From assembly GCA_026391005.1 (NCBI GenBank), contig JAPLEV010000028.1:1-34699 (forward strand): a stretch of DNA of 34,699 nucleotides, in the 5' to 3' direction. Positions 1 to 8,548 of the stretch are shown piece by piece. Numbering within the stretch: position 1 is the stretch's first letter; each line of letters begins with the position of its first letter. The stretch is from Flavobacteriia bacterium. GTDB taxonomy: Bacteria > Bacteroidota > Bacteroidia > Flavobacteriales_D > Crocinitomicaceae. The translations under genes and the position numbers were made by a program. The notes under the pieces are model-generated. The model saw nothing but the letters and a program-made list of their open reading frames with translations, was not told the origin of the DNA and did not search any database.

Positions 1-2
1 TA

Positions 3-860
3 AGAACAATTTTTGGAATTGATGAAAGTTTATATGGACTTACAGATTTCAATTACAGTGGATTAAATGGAAGTGTAGGAGCCGTATTTTCTAAAAACGA
101 ATTTATATTTAGAACTAATTTTTCGACAGGTTATCGAGCTCCTCATTTAACGGAATTACTATCCGATGGATACCATCATGGTGCGTTGCGCTATGAAATA
201 GGGAATAGAAATTTAATTTCGGAAAAGGCTGTTCAGCTTGATATCACATTTGAACACAACCAAGAGCATGGTGCCCTAACTTTAAATCCGTTTGCTAACC
301 TTATCGATAATTATATTTTTATTCAACCTATTGATTCAATGGTAGGTGGAATGCCCGTTTTTATCTATCAGCAAGCTCAAAAGGTTTTGTTTCTAGGAGG
401 TGATATCGCTTATCATTTTCATCCACATTTCGCCCATAAATTACACTGGGAAATATCCGCATCCTACATTCGACCCTTTACAGGAAACGATAGTTCGGTT
501 TCTTTAATTCCTCAGCCAAGATTAATGAATTCACTCAAATACGAATTTGCCTTAGGAAAAAAGTTACGACTTAAAGATTTACACCTGCAATCCACCTTAC
601 TTGGCGCTCAAAATCAAGTCGCTTTTAATGAAACACCCTCTAATTTATATCATTTATTTGACCTGGGAATGCTCATTTCGTTTGGTAGAACCGAGCAGCT
701 GACGCTAAATATTGGCGTTAGAAATTTATTTAATGCAAACTACATCGATCACCTTTCCCGTTTAAAAAATATAAGTATGCCTTCTCCTGGTAGAAGCATA
801 TACCTATCCTTTAACTATTTGATTAATTATAAACTAAAAACCAAAAACAATGAAAACTAA
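3..860 (+). CDS. TonB-dependent outer-membrane receptor, C-terminal part (5' truncated by window edge)
   Basis: The frame is open from the window edge, so the first ATG at 186 is internal and not the start. About 285 residues of the C-terminal beta-barrel are present. The segment FSTGYRAPHLTEL followed by SDGYHHG and YEIGN is the strand signature of TonB-dependent siderophore/metal receptors; the His-containing SDGxHHG form resembles ZnuD-like zinc receptors. Near the C-terminus NIGVRNLFNANYIDHLSRL is the usual penultimate barrel region, and the protein ends a few strands later. It would sit in the outer membrane and import a ligand using TonB energy. The stop codon overlaps the next gene by 11 bp, so the two are probably translated from one message. 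Family assignment is firm; the zinc/metal substrate is inference from motif similarity only. Confidence 0.88.
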   Translation, partial: RTIFGIDESLYGLTDFNYSGLNGSVGAVFSKNEFIFRTNFSTGYRAPHLTELLSDGYHHGALRYEIGNRNLISEKAVQLDITFEHNQEHGALTLNPFANLIDNYIFIQPIDSMVGGMPVFIYQQAQKVLFLGGDIAYHFHPHFAHKLHWEISASYIRPFTGNDSSVSLIPQPRLMNSLKYEFALGKKLRLKDLHLQSTLLGAQNQVAFNETPSNLYHLFDLGMLISFGRTEQLTLNIGVRNLFNANYIDHLSRLKNISMPSPGRSIYLSFNYLINYKLKTKNNEN

Positions 861-1065
861 CCTTTTATTATTTGCAGCAGCAATTTCATTTGTTGCATTA
901 ACTAGTTCTTGCAAAAAGAATCAATGTTCTGAATGTCATTATGACAAAGCCGGAATGGAAGTTGAAATGGGAGAATTTTGTGGCGATGCGTTAGAAGACC
1001 TGGAGGCGCTAGGATCATTTACGGATACAACTGGAACTTATGTAGTTCATTGTGAAGGACATTGA
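850..1065 (+). CDS. Small cysteine-rich lipoprotein
   Basis: This 71-residue protein begins with a lipoprotein signal peptide and lipobox LTSSC, giving a lipidated Cys21. The mature part has four further cysteines (C26, C29, C44, C68), two of them as CSEC, and several acidic residues plus a terminal Cys-Glu-Gly-His. I do not recognise a family. Because its start lies inside the end of the receptor gene (11-bp overlap), it is very likely co-expressed with that TonB receptor. A metal-binding or ligand-capture role at the outer membrane is a reasonable guess from the Cys/His/acid content but is not shown. The paired cysteines could equally form disulfides. Confidence 0.75.
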   Translation: MKTNLLLFAAAISFVALTSSCKKNQCSECHYDKAGMEVEMGEFCGDALEDLEALGSFTDTTGTYVVHCEGH

Positions 1066-1100
1066 TGCTTTAAAACCGAATTTTACTTCAGTTTGAATTT

Positions 1101-1130
1101 AAAGGGCTTACTTGGTGAGCCTTTTTTTTT
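1101..1130 (+). terminator. Intrinsic terminator after the receptor-lipoprotein pair
   Basis: The arm AAAGGGCT pairs with AGCCTTT (one bulged G) and is followed by a run of T, 36 nt after the lipoprotein stop codon. This is the position and shape of a Rho-independent terminator. Confidence 0.65.
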
Positions 1131-1139
1131 GTCATTGCC

Positions 1140-1165
1140 AAAAAGGTCTTGTGATAGGCCTTTTT
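1140..1165. terminator. Bidirectional terminator-type hairpin
   Basis: AAAAAGGTCT and AGGCCTTTTT form a 10-bp stem (one G-T wobble) around the loop TGTGAT. It has T-runs on both strands and lies directly between the first terminator and the REP-like cluster. Confidence 0.55.
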
Positions 1166-1296
1166 GCCCTTCGACAGGCTCTGGGGAGTCCAGGCTTTTC
1201 GCTAGCCTCGTCCGCCCAGGCGGAAATTCCTCGGCTAGCTAGCATTAAGCTTATCGAGTGGACACAGCTTGCTGTGGTTGTATCGAGATAAGCTTA
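1166..1296. repeat. REP-like intergenic inverted-repeat cluster, copy 1
   Basis: Positions 1166-1196 are an exact 31-nt match to 30336-30366. Next come nested inverted repeats: GCTAGCC (1201-1207) with GGCTAGC (1233-1239), enclosing TCCGCC (1211-1216) with GGCGGA (1219-1224). Then TAAGCTTATC (1246-1255) pairs with GATAAGCTTA (1287-1296), enclosing CACAGC-tt-GCTGTG (1263-1276). No credible gene lies here. The CCCTTCGACAGGCT core resembles REP-type repeats found dispersed in many bacterial genomes, which are moved by RAYT (Tnp_REP) transposases. No such transposase is in the window. The cluster lies just upstream of the MFS gene and may affect its expression. Confidence 0.75.
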
Positions 1297-1356
1297 TCCC
1301 GACTATGCGCCTCATCTCAAAATCTTTTGTAGTTTTATCGAAGCAAAAAAAGCGAC

Positions 1357-2685
1357 ATGATAGAAAAAGGTAATAAAAAAACAATTCGTGCTTGGGTAAT
1401 GTATGATTGGGCCAATTCGGTTTACCCATTGATTATCAGTTCGGCTATTTTTCCAATACTTTATGAAGTAAATACAAGTATTAAAGATCCTGTTAGTGGA
1501 AAAACGACCTATGACATTATTTCCTTTTTGGGAATGGAATTTAAAAATACTGAATTTTATGCCTACCTAATTTCGCTTTCCTATATTATTGTCGCTTTGC
1601 TATCGCCGATTCTTTCAGGTATTGCTGATGCAGGCGGTAAACGTAAATTATTCATGCAATACTTTTGTTACATGGGAGCCATAGCTTCTGGCTTATTGTA
1701 CTTTTTTAGTGCGGATAATCATGGGGTTGATGGTACGCCATTTGAACTCGGAATCACCATATTGCCACTTTTTATTGGGAGTATCGGGTTTTGGGGAAGC
1801 TTGGTTTATTACAATTCCTATTTGCCTGAAATCGCTGATTATCGTGACCATGATAAAATAAGTGCGCGTGGATTTTCTATGGGCTACTTTGGAAGTTCAC
1901 TGTTATTGATAATCATATTGTCGCTTACCGTTTTCACTAAGACAATTCCAATAAAGTTTGCTTTTCCATTAGTTAGTTTATGGTGGATTCTCTTTGCTAC
2001 GTATTCATTTTATCATATCCCAAAATCAATACCGACAAGCGAGAAAGCTAATGGAAATATTTTTCTTAAAGGATTTAAAGAACTTAGAAAAGTAGCGAGA
2101 GAAATTAAGGCGAATATTCATTTAAGACGATTTTTAGCCAGTTATTTTATGTACAACATGGCTGTGCAAACGATCATGGTAATGGCTGTAGCATTTGCGA
2201 ATAAGGAAATTAGAGGGATTAAATCATCAGACTTAATTATTAGCATATTAATTATTCAATTTTTGGGTATTGCCGGAGCATTTTTGATGTCAAAAGTATC
2301 ATCCGTTATTGGAAATATTAAAACAATTGGCATTTCAATCCTAATATGGATTGGCTTATGTGTGGCTGTCTTTAGTGTCGTTTACGAACCCTGGCAGTTT
2401 TATATTGCAGCTGCTTTTGTGGGCTTGGTTATGGGAGGTATCCAATCAGTATCAAGGTCCACGTATTCCAAATTATTGCCACAAACAAACGATATCACGT
2501 CCTATTTTAGCTTTTTTGATCTGGCTGAAAAAATCGGATTAGCAATTGGAACGCTTACTTTTGGAATAATTGAAGGATATTTGGATATACGGTCTTCTAT
2601 TTTGGCACTTATTGTATTTTTTGTTGCTGGCTTTATCTTGTTATTATTTGTGCCAAAATCTGATAGGCTCATGACAATTAAGTAG
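1357..2685 (+). CDS. MFS transporter, UMF1/Atg22-like family
   Basis: The 442-residue inner-membrane protein has about 12 hydrophobic segments and opens with WVMYDWANSVYPL, the start typical of the Atg22/UMF1 branch of the major facilitator superfamily. A long first periplasmic loop follows residue 35 or so. A charged cytoplasmic stretch rich in Lys/Arg (about residues 230-265) separates the two six-helix halves. LMGGIQSVSRSTYSKLLP near residue 360 is another family hallmark. Yeast Atg22 exports amino acids from the vacuole; substrates of bacterial members are mostly unknown, so no substrate is given. A weak -7-like element TAGTTTTA lies at 1330-1337. It is a single gene preceded by the REP-like cluster and followed by 93 nt before dapD. 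Confidence 0.87.
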   Translation: MIEKGNKKTIRAWVMYDWANSVYPLIISSAIFPILYEVNTSIKDPVSGKTTYDIISFLGMEFKNTEFYAYLISLSYIIVALLSPILSGIADAGGKRKLFMQYFCYMGAIASGLLYFFSADNHGVDGTPFELGITILPLFIGSIGFWGSLVYYNSYLPEIADYRDHDKISARGFSMGYFGSSLLLIIILSLTVFTKTIPIKFAFPLVSLWWILFATYSFYHIPKSIPTSEKANGNIFLKGFKELRKVAREIKANIHLRRFLASYFMYNMAVQTIMVMAVAFANKEIRGIKSSDLIISILIIQFLGIAGAFLMSKVSSVIGNIKTIGISILIWIGLCVAVFSVVYEPWQFYIAAAFVGLVMGGIQSVSRSTYSKLLPQTNDITSYFSFFDLAEKIGLAIGTLTFGIIEGYLDIRSSILALIVFFVAGFILLLFVPKSDRLMTIK

Positions 2686-2753
2686 TAAAAAAGAATTAAT
2701 TATTATTTAACGTTAAATCTATCTTTAGATATCAATGCCCCTGCTAAAAAGTT

Positions 2754-2761
2754 TATTTTTG
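2754..2761 (+). promoter_or_regulatory. Candidate -7 promoter element of dapD
   Basis: TATTTTTG matches the Bacteroidota -7 consensus TAnnTTTG and lies 17 nt before the dapD ATG. No convincing -33 TTTG was found at the expected distance. Confidence 0.5.
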
Positions 2762-2778
2762 CCTAAAATTTTTCTATT

Positions 2779-3588
2779 ATGAAACAACTAATTGAAGCTG
2801 CTTGGGAGGATAGATCTCTACTACAAGATTCAAAAACGACTCAAGCGATTGAAGCTGTAATAGGAGATTTAGATAAGGGTTTGTTGCGGGTTGCAGAACC
2901 AAATGCTGATGGAACTTGGACTGTAAATGATTGGGTCAAAAAGGCGGTGGTGCTTTATTTCCCTATGCGTCAAATGGAAGTTTTTGAAGCAGGTCCTCTA
3001 GAATTTTACGATAAAATGGCCTTAAAGAAAGATTATAAATCACAGGGCGTTCGTGTTGTGCCTGGCGCTATTGCTCGTTATGGTTCTTTCATCGCTTCGG
3101 GGGTAATCTTAATGCCTTCCTTTGTGAATATTGGAGCGTATATCGGTGCAGGTACGATGGTTGACACATGGGCTACCGTAGGTAGTTGTGCTCAAATTGG
3201 TAAAAATGTACATTTAAGTGGTGGAGTAGGAATAGGGGGCGTCTTGGAACCTTTGCAGGCAGCTCCTGTCATCATAGAAGACAATGCTTTTATTGGCTCG
3301 CGTTGTATTGTAGTGGAAGGTGCAAGGGTGGGAACCGGAGCAGTTTTAGGCGCTAATGTGGTGCTTACCAATTCCACAAAAGTGATTGATGTATCTGGCG
3401 AAAAGGCAATAGAATATAAGGGATATGTGCCACCAGGAAGCGTGGTAATTCCCGGGACCTACAAAAAACAATTTCCTGCAGGAGAATTTCAGGTGCCTTG
3501 CGCCTTAATTATTGGTCAACGAAAAGCATCTACCGACTTAAAGACGTCTTTAAATCAGGTGCTTCGTGAGCACAATCTTGCTATTTAA
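2779..3588 (+). CDS. dapD: 2,3,4,5-tetrahydropyridine-2,6-dicarboxylate N-succinyltransferase
   Basis: DapD transfers succinyl from succinyl-CoA to tetrahydrodipicolinate, a step in the succinylase route to meso-diaminopimelate and lysine; it acts in the cytoplasm as a trimer. The 269-residue length is normal. The N-terminal helical domain (about residues 1-90) precedes a left-handed beta-helix of hexapeptide repeats (about 95-235), visible in RVVPGAIARYGSFIA, MPSFVNIGAYIGAG and the hallmark VDTWATVGSCAQIG. It is followed by GGVGIGGVLEPLQA, which belongs to the substrate and CoA site. The start is supported by the promoter element 17 nt upstream. It stands between an MFS gene and purB, each with its own promoter candidate, so it may be monocistronic. 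Confidence 0.97.
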   Translation: MKQLIEAAWEDRSLLQDSKTTQAIEAVIGDLDKGLLRVAEPNADGTWTVNDWVKKAVVLYFPMRQMEVFEAGPLEFYDKMALKKDYKSQGVRVVPGAIARYGSFIASGVILMPSFVNIGAYIGAGTMVDTWATVGSCAQIGKNVHLSGGVGIGGVLEPLQAAPVIIEDNAFIGSRCIVVEGARVGTGAVLGANVVLTNSTKVIDVSGEKAIEYKGYVPPGSVVIPGTYKKQFPAGEFQVPCALIIGQRKASTDLKTSLNQVLREHNLAI

Positions 3589-3621
3589 CAAGGATTTTTT
3601 TCTTATTCCATCCTTTCATCG

Positions 3622-3629
3622 TATATTTG
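3622..3629 (+). promoter_or_regulatory. Candidate -7 promoter element of purB
   Basis: TATATTTG fits TAnnTTTG exactly and lies 34 nt before the purB ATG, in the 75-nt gap after dapD. It suggests purB starts its own transcript. Confidence 0.5.
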
Positions 3630-3663
3630 GGAGCTTAATGAATTAAATTAACTTTAAGCGCTC

Positions 3664-5025
3664 ATGGAATTAAATCCACTTACAGCTATTTCGCCAATAG
3701 ATGGCCGCTATCATACCAAAACAAGTCCCTTACAAGCTTATTTTTCTGAGTTCGGTTTAATTAAATACCGCGTATTCGTTGAAGTTTCTTATTTTATTGC
3801 CTTATGCGAATTACCATTGCCAGCACTTTCTGATTTTCCAAAAAGAGGCATTGCTTTGATGCGAAGTTGGTGCGAAGATTTTTCGGAAGCAGATGCACAA
3901 TGGATTAAAGATTCGGAGAAGATAACGAATCACGATGTGAAGGCGGTTGAATATTTTTTAAAACATAAATTTGAGGCAGAAGGATGGGAAGCATTTGCTG
4001 AATTTATTCATTTTGGACTTACCTCTCAAGACATTAACAATACTGCAATTCCCTTGTCATTAAAGGAGGGCCTCGAGCAGGTTATTTTCCCCGAATATGA
4101 AAAGGTGATTCATAAACTAAGAACTTTTGCCATTCAGTGGAAAGATGTTCCTATGTTGGCAAGAACGCATGGTCAGGCTGCTTCCCCAACTAGATTGGGA
4201 AAAGAGATTCAAGTTTTTCAAGAACGATTAGCAGGTCAGCTTCGTGTGGCCAAATCGATACCTTCCACGGCAAAGTTTGGTGGGGCAACCGGTAATTTCA
4301 ATGCGCATCACGTCGCCTATCCAAGTACTGATTGGGTAAATTTTAGCAATACATTTTTAGATTCATTGGGTTTAAAGAGAAATCAAACGACCACCCAAAT
4401 TGACCATTACGATACCTTAGCGGCTCTTTTGGATGCATTAAAGCGAATGAATACCATACTGATCGATTTAAATCGCGATATGTGGACCTATATTTCCATG
4501 GATTATTTCAAACAGCAATTAAAAGAGGGTGAGATTGGGTCATCGGCAATGCCACACAAAGTTAACCCCATCGATTTCGAAAACTCAGAAGGTAATTTAG
4601 GTATAGCCAATGCCCTTTTTGAACATTTGTCTGCTAAATTGCCGATCTCTCGATTACAGCGTGATTTAACAGATTCTACTGTTTTGAGAAGTATTGGTGT
4701 TCCGCTAGGCCACAGCTTGATTTCAGTTTTATCTACTTTAAAAGGCTTGGATAAGTTGGTATTGAATGAAGCTAAATTAAAAGCAGATTTGGAGGATAAT
4801 TGGGTAGTAATAGCAGAAGCGATACAAACCATTTTGCGCAGAGAGCAATTCGAAAAGCCTTATGAGGCTTTAAAACAATTGACTAGGAAAAATGAAAAAG
4901 TAACCAAGGATACTGTTCATGATTTCATTGATAAGCTGGATATTTCTTCAGCGCTCAAAGAGGAACTTAAAAATATAACACCTTGGAATTATCTTGGCGT
5001 GCAACTCGTAATTGATACCTTATGA
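3664..5025 (+). CDS. purB: Adenylosuccinate lyase
   Basis: PurB cleaves fumarate from SAICAR and from adenylosuccinate in purine synthesis. The 453-residue protein starts MELNPLTAISPIDGRYHTKT, as the E. coli-type PurB does. It carries the His-containing active-site segment LARTHGQAASPTRLGKE (near residue 170) and the fumarase/aspartase superfamily signature GSSAMPHKVNPIDFENSEGN (about 291-310), which includes the mobile catalytic Ser loop. TSQDINNTAIPL (about 120) is another conserved substrate-binding block. The stop codon overlaps the next ATG (ATGA), so purB heads a three-gene unit with two envelope proteins that have no obvious link to purine metabolism. Confidence 0.97.
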   Translation: MELNPLTAISPIDGRYHTKTSPLQAYFSEFGLIKYRVFVEVSYFIALCELPLPALSDFPKRGIALMRSWCEDFSEADAQWIKDSEKITNHDVKAVEYFLKHKFEAEGWEAFAEFIHFGLTSQDINNTAIPLSLKEGLEQVIFPEYEKVIHKLRTFAIQWKDVPMLARTHGQAASPTRLGKEIQVFQERLAGQLRVAKSIPSTAKFGGATGNFNAHHVAYPSTDWVNFSNTFLDSLGLKRNQTTTQIDHYDTLAALLDALKRMNTILIDLNRDMWTYISMDYFKQQLKEGEIGSSAMPHKVNPIDFENSEGNLGIANALFEHLSAKLPISRLQRDLTDSTVLRSIGVPLGHSLISVLSTLKGLDKLVLNEAKLKADLEDNWVVIAEAIQTILRREQFEKPYEALKQLTRKNEKVTKDTVHDFIDKLDISSALKEELKNITPWNYLGVQLVIDTL

Positions 5026-6590
5026 AAGTTATAATTAGTGCGATACTATTTATGTTATCCTTGCCATTATTTAGTCAAGATTTTCCTATTGAATGGGGTC
5101 CCATTTTGAAAAGTTCGGGCGCTCTACTCGATATTATCCCAAAAAACAACACCTCTTTTTATTCATTGCGTTGGACAGGTGGGCTTGGAGGTTTTCGAAT
5201 GGTAGAGCACAATAATTTAGTTGAGACCCAACAAGCCCGAATAAAACCGGTTATTGAATCAGGTTATGCTGAAATTGAATCTACTCACTTTCATGCGGGT
5301 AAACTACTTGTTTTTTTATCTGATAGAGCAAACGGGGCAATGGGTTTGTATAGCCAAGAGTTAGGGTATGATTTATTACCATTAGGGAACTCTAATTTAA
5401 TAGCTGAATACACGAATACTAATTTAGGCGCCAAGCCAAATTTTAATGTCATTAGTTCTCAAAATAGAAAATATTTAGGCCTAGTGTGGGTGATACCCGG
5501 AAGAAAAGACATGAGTGATGTATATGGCTATGTTATTTTAGATTCTACCCTTACAATGATACAAAATGGTGAATACACCCTGCCTTTTAGTGGAAATATG
5601 AGTACCATTAACGAAGATCATATTTCCAATTCAGGAGATTATTTTTTAATTTTAACTGAGCACAAGGAACGAAATGATCGCTTGTTAACAAGGTCATATG
5701 AGAATTTTAAAGCACTTCATATTTACAAAATCCGACAGAATGAATTAAAAGAGTTCTCTGTTGATATCGATGGAAAAAGAATAGATGATATTTTTATTTC
5801 TTCAAATGATCAAAATGTTATTACATTATCTGGTTTGTATGGGAATGGTAATTTTCAAGGAGTGGAAGGTGTTTTCTCTGTTCGTATAGCTGCAAACTTA
5901 GATTCTTTAACAGGCAAGGGAATGATCCCATTCGGCAATCAAATCATAAAGGATAATATGACCGACCGCCAAATGGATAGGTTAGAACGAAAGTATCAAT
6001 CGAAAGGTCAATCGCCACAAATGTATAATTACAGTCTACGAGGTATTTATACTCTCGATGATGGTTCGTCTGTTGGTTCTGTTGAACAATATTACGTGCA
6101 ATCAAGGGTAAATTACGATTCTCGTACAGGAGTTTCAACAACCACAAACTATTATTACTACAACGACATAATCGCTTTTCGAATCGGATTGGATGGTAAG
6201 TTTATGTGGGAAACTCGAATTGACAAAAAACAAGTGTCGATTAATGATGGCGGACCTTACAGTTCGTATACAAGTTTTACGAATGGTCAAACGCTGAATT
6301 TCATCTTTAATGATAACAAAAGAAATTATAACGATTTAGGTGAATATTCACAATACGGAGAAAACTCAAGCTATTATTATAATTTATCAAGACGTAATAA
6401 TGCAGTTGCTAATTGTTCAATTGACATTGAAACGGGTAAATTAGAGCGAAAAGTTTTGTTTTCAGGGAAAGAATTATCTACCATTATCATTCCTAAAATG
6501 ATGAGGGTTAACCAGAATGACAAAGAAGTATTACTTTATGCTATAAATAGAGGTAAAGAACGCTTTGGGATTTTATCGTTTAAGAAATGA
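5022..6590 (+). CDS. Secreted protein of unknown function
   Basis: The 522-residue protein has a clear signal peptide (MKVIISAILFMLSLPLFSQ, cleavage expected near residue 19) and no further membrane segment, so it is exported to the periplasm or surface. I do not recognise a domain. The body alternates short hydrophobic strands with Asn/Gly/Asp turns, suggesting an all-beta fold such as a propeller. There is a Tyr-rich stretch around residue 375 (NYYYYND) and another around 440 (SSYYYNLSRRNN). No type IX sorting domain is seen at the C-terminus, which ends in ILSFKK. It overlaps purB by 4 bp upstream and the metallopeptidase gene by 4 bp downstream, so all three are probably translationally coupled. 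Confidence 0.8.
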   Translation: MKVIISAILFMLSLPLFSQDFPIEWGPILKSSGALLDIIPKNNTSFYSLRWTGGLGGFRMVEHNNLVETQQARIKPVIESGYAEIESTHFHAGKLLVFLSDRANGAMGLYSQELGYDLLPLGNSNLIAEYTNTNLGAKPNFNVISSQNRKYLGLVWVIPGRKDMSDVYGYVILDSTLTMIQNGEYTLPFSGNMSTINEDHISNSGDYFLILTEHKERNDRLLTRSYENFKALHIYKIRQNELKEFSVDIDGKRIDDIFISSNDQNVITLSGLYGNGNFQGVEGVFSVRIAANLDSLTGKGMIPFGNQIIKDNMTDRQMDRLERKYQSKGQSPQMYNYSLRGIYTLDDGSSVGSVEQYYVQSRVNYDSRTGVSTTTNYYYYNDIIAFRIGLDGKFMWETRIDKKQVSINDGGPYSSYTSFTNGQTLNFIFNDNKRNYNDLGEYSQYGENSSYYYNLSRRNNAVANCSIDIETGKLERKVLFSGKELSTIIIPKMMRVNQNDKEVLLYAINRGKERFGILSFKK

Positions 6591-8548
6591 AGTTACTACG
6601 TTTCATAGCCATTTTTATAGGCATCGCAGTTTTATTTTCCTCTTGTAAGTCAAGAAGTAAATATGTTGAGCCCGATAATGAAGTCGGAAACGATACGATT
6701 GTAGATAATCACTCATATGCCAATCTGCAGGCCATTAATACGATTCATTTAGAACTTGAATTAGATGTAAATTTTCAAAATAAGACTATTTATGGCGTTG
6801 CGCGTCATGAAATGGTCAACAACAATGCTAAGATTGCAATTTTTGATACTCGAAATTTACTAATACAAAAAGTAACGACAGGTAAAAATGACGAAGAGCA
6901 AGAAGTAGATTTTGTAATCGGTGCTATGGATAAAGATTCTATTTTAGGCCAACCCTTGACGGTTAGTATTGACCCAAAGACCACCCAAGTCAATATTTAT
7001 TACCAAACAACCAAAGACTCTGAAGCGCTGGATTGGCTTGATACGCTTTCAACGAGTTCAAAAACAAAACCTTTCTTATATACCCAAGGGCAAGCCATTT
7101 TAACACGTACTTGGATTCCACTGCAAGATTCTCCCTCTAACCGCTTTACTTATAACGCTACGGTTAAAGTACCTCAAGATCTATTGGCAGTCATGAGTGC
7201 CGAAAATCCAAAAGAGAAAAATAATACAGGGATTTACAATTTTGAAATGGATCAACCGATTCCGTCCTATTTAATCTCTCTTGCTGTTGGTGATATTGTG
7301 TATCATCCATTTGACAACAAATGTGGCGTATATGCAGAGAAAGAATTAATTGCGAATTGTATCTATGAATTTGAGGAACTACCTAAAATGATGTCTGCGG
7401 CTTCCTCTTTATACGGAGCATATCAATGGAAACAATATGACTTAATGGTTCTGCCGTATTCTTTTCCTTTTGGAGGAATGGAAAATCCTAGGTTAACATT
7501 TGTTAATCCAACGATTCTGGCGGGTGATAGAAGTTTAGTTTCTGTAATCGCACATGAATTAGCCCATTCATGGTCTGGTAATTTAGTTACGAATCGCACT
7601 TGGGATGACTTTTGGCTGAATGAAGGATTTACTGTTTATTTTGAGCAGCGTATTATGGAGGTTCTATATGGGAAAGAAACCTCAGATATACTCGCTCAGC
7701 TAGAATTTCAAGAAATGCAAGAAGAAATGAAGGAGATTTTGGCAGGGAAGCATCCAGAAGATTCTCAATTACATCTTAATTTGAAGGGGCGAAATCCAGA
7801 TGATGGCATGACCACTATCGCCTATATCAAAGGGGCTTTCTTCCTGAAAACATTAGAAAGTAAAGTGGGAAGAGAAAAGTTTGATCGTTTTTTAAAACAT
7901 TATTTTAACGTATTTCAATTTAAAACAGTCAGTACGGCAGCCTTTATTACTGAAATGGAAAATAATTTATTATTGTCTAAAAAATTGAGTTTTGATTACG
8001 ATGAATGGATATTTAGTAATGGTCTTCCTAAAAATTCCGTTATTATTAATTCTTCGCGCTTAAAAAGGATGGAGTCTTTAGCGAAACGATTTTCTGCTGG
8101 CGAAAATGTATTTGAACCAGTTGTCAGTTATCAATGGCAGAAAATCAAGAATTCTAAAAAGAAAAAAAGAATTAAAATAGTGTCAAAAATTAAGCGGGAT
8201 GATTTTATTGTTCAGGAATGGCAAACATTTATCCGTGGATTAAGTGATGATATTTCTATCGTTAAACTTCAATGTCTAGATGCTACGTTTAATTTTAGTA
8301 CTTGGGGAAATAGCGAAGTAATGGCGGAGTGGTTTGTTTTAAATATTCATAGAGAAAACCGAATCATACGACCAGCAATTGAAAAATTTATTTCTAAAGT
8401 GGGAAGGAGAAAATACTTACTTCCTATTTATAAAGCCCTTGCAAGTAATCCGGAGGATAAATTGTGGGCCAAGAAAGTTTTTGATAATTCAAAGGCTTAC
8501 TATCACGCTGTTTCACGCAATTCAATTGCAAAACTGTTTGCTAATTAG
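6587..8548 (+). CDS. M1-family aminopeptidase-like lipoprotein (leukotriene A4 hydrolase type)
   Basis: The 653-residue protein begins with a lipoprotein signal (lipobox LFSSC, Cys20). The M1 peptidase core is complete: substrate-binding GGMEN at 296-300, zinc motif HELAH at 323-327 and the third zinc ligand Glu346 in FWLNEGF. The WIPLQDSPSNRFTY segment and a C-terminal helical domain (about 510-650) match the leukotriene A4 hydrolase/ColAP branch. It should remove N-terminal residues from peptides in the envelope; ordinary LTA4H-like enzymes are soluble, so the lipid anchor is a variation. Start ATG overlaps the preceding stop (ATGA). The 3' end overlaps the convergent recQ by 8 bp, with no terminator between them. 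Confidence 0.93.
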   Translation: MKLLRFIAIFIGIAVLFSSCKSRSKYVEPDNEVGNDTIVDNHSYANLQAINTIHLELELDVNFQNKTIYGVARHEMVNNNAKIAIFDTRNLLIQKVTTGKNDEEQEVDFVIGAMDKDSILGQPLTVSIDPKTTQVNIYYQTTKDSEALDWLDTLSTSSKTKPFLYTQGQAILTRTWIPLQDSPSNRFTYNATVKVPQDLLAVMSAENPKEKNNTGIYNFEMDQPIPSYLISLAVGDIVYHPFDNKCGVYAEKELIANCIYEFEELPKMMSAASSLYGAYQWKQYDLMVLPYSFPFGGMENPRLTFVNPTILAGDRSLVSVIAHELAHSWSGNLVTNRTWDDFWLNEGFTVYFEQRIMEVLYGKETSDILAQLEFQEMQEEMKEILAGKHPEDSQLHLNLKGRNPDDGMTTIAYIKGAFFLKTLESKVGREKFDRFLKHYFNVFQFKTVSTAAFITEMENNLLLSKKLSFDYDEWIFSNGLPKNSVIINSSRLKRMESLAKRFSAGENVFEPVVSYQWQKIKNSKKKKRIKIVSKIKRDDFIVQEWQTFIRGLSDDISIVKLQCLDATFNFSTWGNSEVMAEWFVLNIHRENRIIRPAIEKFISKVGRRKYLLPIYKALASNPEDKLWAKKVFDNSKAYYHAVSRNSIAKLFAN

